From assembly GCA_920105625.2 (NCBI GenBank), contig OV050030.1, positions 247,225,889 to 247,289,888 on the forward strand: a stretch of DNA of 64,000 nt. The letters run 5' to 3'. The translations under genes were made by a program, and so were the position numbers. The stretch comes from Clusia tigrina. Taxonomy: Eukaryota > Arthropoda > Insecta > Diptera > Clusiidae. The notes below the pieces were generated by a model. It worked only from the letters and a program-made list of their open reading frames with translations, was not told the origin of the DNA and did not search any database. Shown piece after piece: positions 39,048 to 46,902 of this stretch. Each line of letters begins with the position of its first letter. Within the stretch, counting starts at the first letter, position 1.

Positions 39048-40601
39048 ATGAGTGTCGCTCACTCTCCTCATAGAGAGCGTCGGCACTCGGTGCATATACC
39101 CGTTGCACCAAGCAATAACACTACAACAATACAATACGGCATATTATCGGCAACAACAATGCCACTAGCAGAGTCATCATCGGTGTCAGTAGCAGCGTCG
39201 GCAACAGCAGCGACCTCAACAGAAAAGTCGATCCCAGCAACTGTCGCTACAGGAAAGAGCGCGATGACTTTCGTCGAAACAACAACGAAGGCAAGGCAGC
39301 CCAGTATAGCGCCGTCACCAAACTCAGCAGCAGTAAGGAATCCAGCAACAATGCCTCTGCAGGCGGTAATAAACGGTGAGGTAAATAAAATAAAAAAAGT
39401 GGCGGTAGTGCAGACTGGTATTGACCGCTACATAAACATTAATATTAAAAGAAAGATAAGTCCACAAAAGGTCATGGGCGTCGCCAAAAGGGCAAACACA
39501 ACAAACTCAGGTGCTCCTCTGGAGAATAACAGATTTGCACTTCTTAGTGTAGAGAATTCTACTACTACATCGAAAGGTGAACCTGTAGTCAGTAATGCCA
39601 GACCGCCACCAATTTACCTGCGCGAGCGTAGTTCTAATCAATTAGTATTGAACATCGCAAATATTATAGGCACAAATAATTTTCACATTGTGCCTCTTAG
39701 AAAAGGTAGTATTGAGGAGACAAAGATACAGGCATATAGTGAAAAGCACTATCGTGATATTATAAATTTTTTAACGGGGAACAAGAAAAGTTATTATTCC
39801 TATCAGCTAAAGAGCTCAAAAGGCCTTGTTATTGTTTTAAAAGGAATCGAAGCCACAGTAGATTCTGGCGATATTAAAGAGGCTCTTGAAGAGCAAGGGT
39901 TCCCCGTTAAGGTTGTGATAAATATTGTGAATAGAAATAAGGTTCCACAACCTATATTTAAAGTTGAACTGCTCCCCAACTCAACCCAGCTTAAAAAGAA
40001 CGAGACGCACCCAATATATAACCTAAGATATCTTTTACACCGCAGAATTACGGTTGAAGAACCGCACAAACGTAACGGCCCAATACAATGTATGAATTGT
40101 CAAGAATTCGGCCACTCTAAATCGTACTGCACTCTGCGCAGTGTTTGTGTAGTTTGCGGTGATCTCCACCCTACAAGTACTTGCACCTTAGCTAAAACTG
40201 ACACATCCGCAAAGAAATGTAGTAACTGTGGTGGTAGCCACACGGCAAATTACAGAGGTTGCCCTGTATATAAAGATCTAAAATCAAAACTGTCGCAGAG
40301 TATACAATTAAAACGTAACTTATCCCCAAATCCTATTTATATCCAGCCTGCCACCTCAAATCCTCAGATAGGTGACACTATTATGCAAAAACCTAATTCT
40401 GGTCAAGCAACCTACGCAAGTGTTCTGCAGGGTAACGTACGGCAAGTTAACAATAACAATGCATCTAATAGTGGAGTAGAAGCCATGATCCTAAATCTTA
40501 CTCAGTGTATGACTCAATTCATGTCTACAGTGCAAAATATGCTACAAGATTTAATTAAAGCTCAAAATCAGATGATTCAAACTCTTGTAAATAAAAAATG
40601 A
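39048..40601 (+). CDS. Retrotransposon ORF1, Gag-like RNA-binding protein (517 aa)
   Basis: An intact frame. The start is the first ATG after an upstream in-frame TAA. Residues 1-110 are rich in Ser, Thr, Ala and Pro and look disordered. About residues 255-340 resemble the PRE_C2HC region found before the zinc knuckles in Jockey/I/CR1-type Gag proteins. Three CCHC knuckles follow: C348-C351-H356-C361, C367-C370-H374-C379 and C391-C394-H398-C405. The C-terminal tail (about 475-517) is Gln- and Met-rich and could form a helix or coiled coil. In this family the protein binds element RNA, forms the ribonucleoprotein and directs it to the nucleus. No break or frameshift is seen. The stop overlaps the ORF2 start. 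The nearest named relative cannot be stated without a search. Confidence 0.93.
   Translation: MSVAHSPHRERRHSVHIPVAPSNNTTTIQYGILSATTMPLAESSSVSVAASATAATSTEKSIPATVATGKSAMTFVETTTKARQPSIAPSPNSAAVRNPATMPLQAVINGEVNKIKKVAVVQTGIDRYININIKRKISPQKVMGVAKRANTTNSGAPLENNRFALLSVENSTTTSKGEPVVSNARPPPIYLRERSSNQLVLNIANIIGTNNFHIVPLRKGSIEETKIQAYSEKHYRDIINFLTGNKKSYYSYQLKSSKGLVIVLKGIEATVDSGDIKEALEEQGFPVKVVINIVNRNKVPQPIFKVELLPNSTQLKKNETHPIYNLRYLLHRRITVEEPHKRNGPIQCMNCQEFGHSKSYCTLRSVCVVCGDLHPTSTCTLAKTDTSAKKCSNCGGSHTANYRGCPVYKDLKSKLSQSIQLKRNLSPNPIYIQPATSNPQIGDTIMQKPNSGQATYASVLQGNVRQVNNNNASNSGVEAMILNLTQCMTQFMSTVQNMLQDLIKAQNQMIQTLVNKK
40598..40601 (+). promoter_or_regulatory. ATGA stop-start overlap between ORF1 and ORF2
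   Basis: The ORF2 ATG (40598-40600) overlaps the ORF1 TGA (40599-40601), shifting the frame by -1. Such an overlap suggests that ORF2 is translated by termination-reinitiation after ORF1, which would keep ORF2 product scarce relative to ORF1 product. The geometry is seen; the mechanism is inferred. Confidence 0.65.
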
Positions 40602-41473
40602 GTTTGTTAAAAATATGTTTATGGAACGCAAACGGTGTTAACCAGCATAAACTAGCCCTTAATAAGTTTCTACATGACCACGAAATTGATGTTATGCTTT
40701 TGTCAGAAACACATCTCACAAACAAATACAACTTTCATCTCCCAGGCTTCAAATTTTATAACACAAATCATCCTGATGGTAAGGCACATGGCGGTACGGC
40801 TATTCTAATCAGAAATCGGCTTAAGCATCATCTTATGCAATCGCATTCGATGCAATGGATGCAAGCTACATCAGTATCTATTAAAAATCGTGGCAAAGAC
40901 CTGACGCTTTCAGCTATATACTGCCCACCCCGTTTTACTGTAACAGAAACTCAATTTAAAGAACTTTTTGATTCCCTTGGTGATAGATTTCTAGCTGGCG
41001 GTGATTATAATGCGAAACATAAACACTGGGGCTCTCGCCTAATTAATTCAAAAGGCCGACAATTGTACAATGCAATAACTAACAGACATAGTAAATACTA
41101 TTTTGTCTCACCAGGACAGCCCACTTATTGGCCAACAGACCCAAAGAAAATTCCTGATCTTATTGATTTTGCTATTTCTAAAAATATAGATAGGTCTTTA
41201 GTATCAGCGGAAACCTGTGTCGATCTGTCCTCTGATCACTCGCCTGTAATAATCAACCTTTATGAACAACCAGAATATACAAGCCCACAGTTTCGCCTAG
41301 GGACCAACCAAACCGATTGGTTAAAATACAAAAAGTATATTAGTAGTCATATCTCTACAAGAGTTGAGGTGAAACATGCAGATGATATAGATAATAATAT
41401 TGATATTTTCAACTCCATGCTAGCGACTGCAGCCGTAGTGGCAACGCCAAAAAATACTTCTAGAAAGTGCTAG
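40598..41473 (+). CDS. Retrotransposon ORF2, endonuclease part (291 aa, ends at premature TAG)
   Basis: The N-terminal apurinic/apyrimidinic-type endonuclease (exonuclease-endonuclease-phosphatase fold) that nicks target DNA so the 3' OH can prime reverse transcription. The expected active-site positions are present: N12 in WNANGV, E37 in LLSETHL, Y108 in AIYCPP, D136 and N138 in GGDYN, D190 in PDLIDF, and D213-H214 in SSDHSP. The domain therefore looks catalytically complete. The frame stops at TAG 41471-41473 (codon 292), in the linker before the RT. The same frame then stays open to 43258, so this is the front half of an interrupted ORF2 and not a short natural protein. The start is the ATG overlapping the ORF1 stop. 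Confidence 0.92.
   Translation: MSLLKICLWNANGVNQHKLALNKFLHDHEIDVMLLSETHLTNKYNFHLPGFKFYNTNHPDGKAHGGTAILIRNRLKHHLMQSHSMQWMQATSVSIKNRGKDLTLSAIYCPPRFTVTETQFKELFDSLGDRFLAGGDYNAKHKHWGSRLINSKGRQLYNAITNRHSKYYFVSPGQPTYWPTDPKKIPDLIDFAISKNIDRSLVSAETCVDLSSDHSPVIINLYEQPEYTSPQFRLGTNQTDWLKYKKYISSHISTRVEVKHADDIDNNIDIFNSMLATAAVVATPKNTSRKC
41471..41473 (+). other. Single premature TAG in ORF2
   Basis: Codon 292 of ORF2 is TAG. Reading on in the same frame from 41474, I found no further stop until TGA at 43256-43258. The whole lesion is thus one codon, with no frameshift. It lies between the endonuclease and the RT fingers, in a charged Lys/Arg/Glu-rich linker. Confidence 0.9.
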
Positions 41474-43258
41474 TATACCTGTACAAATAGCCAAATTGAA
41501 AAACTTGTAGCACAGAAACGACGGCTGCGCCGAGAATGGCAGAAACATCGCTCACCCATCTCTAAATACAATCTTAAAGCAGCCGAAAGGGCGCTTAATG
41601 ATGCTCTTACAAAGGAGGAAGATAAAAACCTAAAAGAGTACCTGAAGAAGGTAACCCCAAATTCTACCGAAAGGTATTCCCTTTGGAAGGCATCTAAAAA
41701 CTTTAAGCCTCCAATGGAAGGTGTAAAACCTATAAGAAACCCGAACGGCGCGTGGGCTCAAAGCGATCAAGAAAAAGCACTCTGCTTTGCACAACATCTA
41801 TGCAACGTGTTCCAGCCGAATATGGCTACAAACTCCTTTGCACTGCCTGCCTTACCTTGCAGTACTGAGATTGCTCAGCCTATTAAAATTTCCCTTCCAG
41901 AAATAACCAAACAAACTAAACAACTGAATCCAAAAAAATCACCTGGATTCGATAATATTACCCCGAAAATGCTAAAACAGTTACCAGATTCTGCATCAGC
42001 ATTTCTCTGTAAGCTTTTTAACGCAATCTTGGGCATCGGTTACTATCCGAATGCATGGAAGAAGTCTCAGATATGTATGATAGCTAAACCTGGAAAAGAC
42101 GCAACGCTACCGTCATCATATAGACCTATCAGCCTGTTGCTTTGCCTTTCCAAATTGTTTGAGAAACTACTATTAAATAAACTATCTGCTTTTCTTCATG
42201 AACATAGCGTAATACCGCAACACCAATTCGGTTTTCGCGAAAAGCACAGCACTATTGAGCAAGTCAATCGAATTTCAAATGAAATAAGAAAAGCATTTGA
42301 ACTCGGGGAGTTTTGCTCTGCAATATTCCTTGACGTGGCTCAAGCATTAGATAAGGTATGGCATCAAGGACTGATGTTCAAAATCAAAAAGTTTCTTCCA
42401 AAAAGCTATCATAAAATTCTTGAGTCTTATTTATCCAATAGACGTTTCAGGGTAAAAGTAAACGAATTCATTTCCGAAGATTTTCCAATTTTAGCCGGTG
42501 TGCCCCAAGGTAGCGTTCTAGGCCCTACATTATATGTAATATTCACATCTGATACTCCTATAAGTGAAAGCACGCTAATTTCAACATTTGCGGATGATAC
42601 CGCCATACTCAGTTGCAATAAATGTCCGATAAAGGCGTCGAGAGCTCTACAAGAGCACTTAGTTAGGGTAGAAGAATGGTTAGGAATGTGGCGTATAAAA
42701 GTCAATGAGCAAAAAAGCAAAAACGTAACATTCTCTTTGAGGCCTGGTACGTGTCCAGCCATTCGGCTCAATAATATTGAGATTCCACAAGCTAATGAAG
42801 TCACCTATCTCGGCATTCATTTAGACAGGCGCTTAACTTGGCGTACGCACATTTCAACTAAAATTTTAAATATGAAGTTGAAAGTCGCCAAGCTGCATTG
42901 GCTAATAAACCACAAATCTACCTTAAGCCTAGAATACAAAAGCCTCCTATACAATGCAGTTATTAAGCCGATATGGTTGTACGGGATTCAACTGTGGGGT
43001 AATGCATCCGCTTCTAACATTGCCATAATCCAAAGGTTTCAGTCGAAGATACTTAGGTTAATAACAGGTGCTCCATGGTACATGCGTAACGAAAATATTC
43101 ACAAAGACCTGAAAATACCAACAGTTATCTCAGAAATAAATGCTAGAAAGCAGATATACATAGCAAAACTGAAAAATCACCCGAATCCACTAGCTAAATC
43201 CCTCGCAAAACCGATAAGCCGATCCCGCCTGCAGAGAAGAGACCTTCCGGCCTTTTGA
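41474..43258 (+). pseudogene. Retrotransposon ORF2, reverse transcriptase part, cut off by upstream TAG
   Basis: Continuation of ORF2 in the same frame. The first ATG after the stop is at 41714, giving 514 aa. Counting from that Met, the RT shows KSPGFDNITPKML (about 75-87), SSYRPISLL (134-142), QFGFREKHST (171-180), motif A with catalytic D207 in LDV, AGVPQGSVLGP (261-271), motif C FADD (292-295, nucleotides 42587-42598), motif D WRIKVNEQKS (326-335) and motif E YLGIHLDRRLTW (365-376). The C-terminal region has YGIQLWG and the closing RRDLPAF typical of the family. No RNase H follows. Motif A reads ALD where AFD is usual (TTA at 42347-42349). The linker and fingers upstream of 41714 would be lost if translation began at that Met, so a functional RT from this copy is doubtful. 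Confidence 0.9.
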
Positions 43259-43397
43259 AGAGCGAAGCAGAACCGAAATTTTGATGGCCAAATACAATTT
43301 GGGTTAAAATTATTTTTTAGTGACTAGTTTTAAGATTTGATATACTTATTGTTAGGCTTAATTTAAGCAAATTCAATAAATAATAAATTCTTGTAAT
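43259..43397 (+). other. Retrotransposon 3' UTR
   Basis: 139 AT-rich bases between the ORF2 TGA and the poly(A). No tandem repeats or clear stem-loop were seen. In this clade the 3' end of the RNA is what the RT engages at the nicked target. Confidence 0.8.
43375..43387 (+). terminator. Two AATAAA polyadenylation signals
   Basis: AATAAA at 43375-43380 and again at 43382-43387, 10-20 bases before the A tract that starts at 43398. This is the normal spacing for cleavage and polyadenylation of the element RNA. Confidence 0.8.
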
Positions 43398-43411
43398 AAA
43401 AAAAAAAAAAA
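43398..43411 (+). other. Retrotransposon poly(A) tail (about 14 A)
   Basis: A run of A directly before the right target-site duplication, the mark of target-primed reverse transcription of a polyadenylated RNA. One further A at 43412 is shared with the duplication, so the tail is 14 or 15 bases. The run is uninterrupted, which fits a fairly recent insertion. Confidence 0.9.
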
Positions 43412-43417
43412 ACTCTT
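43412..43417 (+). repeat. Target-site duplication, right copy (ACTCTT)
   Basis: Matches 38818-38823. The satellite phase markers at 38821 and 43415 are 4594 bp apart, exactly the element (4588) plus one 6-bp duplication, so no satellite bases were lost or gained at the insertion. Confidence 0.85.
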
Positions 43418-45726
43418 GAGTCCCAAATCAAACACTGATAAAACTTCAAATGACCCTAACTTCTATACGGTGCATCCTCTACCTATCAAAGTTTGCAACA
43501 TACAAATGCTTGTAACTTTTTACTGGAGCGTGATAAAACCTTGAAATTTTGTAACAATAAAGTACTCGAGCCTCTTGTCTATTTAAGCTATCGCTCAAAT
43601 CTATGCTACCCTTGAGTCCCAAATCAAACACTGATAAAACTTCATATGGCCCTAACTTCTATACGGTACGTCCTACACCTATCAAAGTTTCCAACATACA
43701 AATGCTTGTAACTTTTTACTGGAGCGTCATAAAACCTTAACATTTTGTAACAATAAAGTACTCGAGCCTCTTGTCAATTTAAGCTATCGCTCAAAACTAT
43801 GCTACCCTTGTGTCCCAAATCAAACACTGACAAAACTTCAAATGGCCCTAACTTCTATACGGTGCGTCCTACACCTATCAAAGTTTGCAACATACAAATG
43901 CTTGTAAGTTTTTACTGGAGCGTCATAAAACCTTGAAATTTTGTAACTATAAAGTACTCGAGCTTCTTGTCAATTTAAGCTGTCGTTCAAAGCTATGCTA
44001 CTCTTGAGTCCCAAATCAAACACTGATAAAACTTCAAATGGCCCTAACTTCTATACGGTACGTCCTACACCTATCAAAGTTTGCAACATACAAATGCTTC
44101 TAACTTTTTACTCGAGCGTCATAAAACCTTGAAATTTTGTAACAATAAAGTCCTCGAGCCTCTTGTCAACTTAAGCTATCGCTCAAAGCTATGCTATCCT
44201 TGAGTCCCAAATCAAACACTGATAAAACTTCATATGGCCCTTACTTCTATACGGTACGTCCTACACCTATCAAAGTTTGCAACATACAAATGCTTGTAAC
44301 TTTTTACTGGAGCGTCATAAAACCTTGAAATTTTGTAACAATAAAGTACTCGAGCCTCTTGTCAATTTAAGCTATCGTTCAAAGCTATGCTACCCTTGAG
44401 TCCCAAATCAAACACTGATAAAACTTCAAATGGCCCTAACTTCTATACGGTACGTCCCACACCTATCAAAGTTTGCAACATACAAATGCTTGTAACTTTT
44501 TATTGGAGCGTCATAAAACCTTGAAATTTTGTAACAATAAAGTACTCGAGCTTCTTGTCAATTTAAGATATCGCTCAAAGCTATGCTACCCTTGAGTCCC
44601 AAATCAAACACTGATAAAACTTCAAATGGCCCTAACTTCTATACGGTACGTCCTACACCCATCAAAGTTTGCAACTTACAAATGCTTGTAACTTTTTACT
44701 GGAGCGTCATAAAACCTGGAAATTTTGTAACAAGAAAGTACTCGAGCCTCTTGTCAATTTAAGCTATCGCTCAAAGCTATGCTTCCCTTGAGTCCCAAAT
44801 CAAATACTGATAAAACTTCATATGGCCCTAACTTCTATACGGTACGTCCTACACCTATCAAAGTTTGCAACATACAAATGCTTGTAACTTTGTACTGGAG
44901 CGTCATAAAACCTTAAAATTTTGTAACAATAAAGTACTCGAGCCTCTTGTCAATTTAAGCTATCGCTCAAAGCTATGCTACCCTTGAGTCCCAAATCAAA
45001 CACTGACAAAACTTCAAATGGCCCTAACTTCTATACGGTACGTCCTACACCTATCAAAGTTTGCAACATACAAATGCTGGTAACTTTTTACTGGAGCGTC
45101 ATAAAACCTTGAAATTTTGTAACAATAAAGTACTCGAGCCTCTTGTCAACTTAAGCTATGGCTCAAAGCTATGCTACCCTTGAGTCCCAAATCAAACACT
45201 GATAAAACTTCAAATGGCCCTAACTTCTATACGGTGCGTCCTACACCTATCAAAGTTTGCAACATACAAATGCTTGTAACTTTTTACTGGAGCGTCATAA
45301 AACCTTGAAATTTTGTAACAATAAAGTACTCGAGCCTCTTGTCAATTTAAGCTATCGCTCAAATCTATGCTACCCTTGAGTCCCAAATCAAACACTGATA
45401 AAACTTCAAATGGCCCTAACTTCTATACGGTACGTCCTACACCTATCAAAGTTTGCAACATACAAATGCTTGTAACTTTTTACTGGAGCGTCATAAAACC
45501 TTGAAATTTTGTAACAATAAAGTACTCGAGCCTCTAGTCAATTTAACCTATCGCTCAAAGCTATGCTACCCTTGAGTCCCAAATCAAACATTGATAAAAC
45601 TTCATATGGCCCTAACTTCTATACGGTACGTCCTACACCTATCAAAGTTTCCAACATACAAATGCTTGTAAGTTCTTACTGGAGCGTCATAAAACCTTAA
45701 AATTTTGTAACAATAAAGTACTCGAG
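43418..45726. repeat. Satellite segment duplicated 4508 bp apart, copy 1
   Basis: It matches 47926-50234 at a constant offset of 4508 bp (23 monomers). Both copies carry the TAACATTTTG monomer (CCTTAACA at 43735 and 48243), the AAGTCCTCGAG variant, the AACTTACAAATG/CAAGAAAGTAC pair and the CCTCTAGTCAATTTAACC pair. It begins at the retrotransposon boundary. Confidence 0.78.
44551..45726. repeat. 6-monomer tandem duplication, copy A (1176 bp)
   Basis: The GAGCTTCTTG...AAGATATCGC monomer begins its marker at 44551, 45727 and 46903, exactly 1176 bp apart each time. GCTATGGCTC recurs at 45155 and 46331 in the same units. I saw no base difference between this copy and the next. Confidence 0.85.
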
Positions 45727-46902
45727 CTTCTTGTCAATTTAAGATATCGCTCAAAGCTATGCTACCCTTGAGTCCCAAATCAAACACTGATAAAACTTCA
45801 AATGGCCCTAACTTCTATACGGTACGTCCTACACCCATCAAAGTTTGCAACTTACAAATGCTTGTAACTTTTTACTGGAGCGTCATAAAACCTGGAAATT
45901 TTGTAACAAGAAAGTACTCGAGCCTCTTGTCAATTTAAGCTATCGCTCAAAGCTATGCTTCCCTTGAGTCCCAAATCAAATACTGATAAAACTTCATATG
46001 GCCCTAACTTCTATACGGTACGTCCTACACCTATCAAAGTTTGCAACATACAAATGCTTGTAACTTTGTACTGGAGCGTCATAAAACCTTAAAATTTTGT
46101 AACAATAAAGTACTCGAGCCTCTTGTCAATTTAAGCTATCGCTCAAAGCTATGCTACCCTTGAGTCCCAAATCAAACACTGACAAAACTTCAAATGGCCC
46201 TAACTTCTATACGGTACGTCCTACACCTATCAAAGTTTGCAACATACAAATGCTGGTAACTTTTTACTGGAGCGTCATAAAACCTTGAAATTTTGTAACA
46301 ATAAAGTACTCGAGCCTCTTGTCAACTTAAGCTATGGCTCAAAGCTATGCTACCCTTGAGTCCCAAATCAAACACTGATAAAACTTCAAATGGCCCTAAC
46401 TTCTATACGGTGCGTCCTACACCTATCAAAGTTTGCAACATACAAATGCTTGTAACTTTTTACTGGAGCGTCATAAAACCTTGAAATTTTGTAACAATAA
46501 AGTACTCGAGCCTCTTGTCAATTTAAGCTATCGCTCAAATCTATGCTACCCTTGAGTCCCAAATCAAACACTGATAAAACTTCAAATGGCCCTAACTTCT
46601 ATACGGTACGTCCTACACCTATCAAAGTTTGCAACATACAAATGCTTGTAACTTTTTACTGGAGCGTCATAAAACCTTGAAATTTTGTAACAATAAAGTA
46701 CTCGAGCCTCTAGTCAATTTAACCTATCGCTCAAAGCTATGCTACCCTTGAGTCCCAAATCAAACATTGATAAAACTTCATATGGCCCTAACTTCTATAC
46801 GGTACGTCCTACACCTATCAAAGTTTCCAACATACAAATGCTTGTAAGTTCTTACTGGAGCGTCATAAAACCTTAAAATTTTGTAACAATAAAGTACTCG
46901 AG
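45727..46902. repeat. 6-monomer tandem duplication, copy B (1176 bp)
   Basis: The second copy of 44551-45726. The matching segment near 47926-50234 has only one such unit, so the duplication arose after, or independently of, the 4508-bp duplication. Confidence 0.85.

Larger units (their letters stand above)
38824..43411 (+). mobile_element. Jockey-clade non-LTR retrotransposon, full length, single copy
   Basis: A 4588-bp element with 224-bp 5' UTR, ORF1, ORF2, 139-bp 3' UTR and a poly(A) tail, flanked by a 6-bp target-site duplication. No LTRs are present. ORF1 has three CCHC knuckles. ORF2 has an apurinic-type endonuclease followed by an RT with FADD, and no RNase H region follows. This arrangement and the motifs WNANGV, GGDYN and STFADDTAIL are typical of the insect Jockey clade. 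The element lies in the same orientation as the AATAAA-bearing satellite strand. It is intact apart from one in-frame stop in ORF2. It could be an undescribed family or a diverged copy of a known one; a Repbase or Dfam search would settle this. Confidence 0.95.

Noticed and set aside
39803..40069. 88-aa minus-strand open frame inside ORF1
   Set aside because: Lies entirely within the intact ORF1 coding frame on the opposite strand and has no recognisable motif.
42427..42804. 125-aa minus-strand open frame inside the RT region
   Set aside because: A shadow of the conserved RT motifs on the + strand, with no independent support.
41714..43258. A separate RT gene starting at the Met at 41714
   Set aside because: It is in the same frame as the endonuclease, coding-like sequence continues upstream to 41474 without a stop, and the family always encodes both in one ORF2. 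It is one interrupted frame.
38824..43411. LTR retrotransposon or endogenous retrovirus
   Set aside because: No terminal repeats, primer-binding site, protease, integrase or envelope. It has an endonuclease before the RT, a poly(A) tail and a short target duplication, all non-LTR marks.
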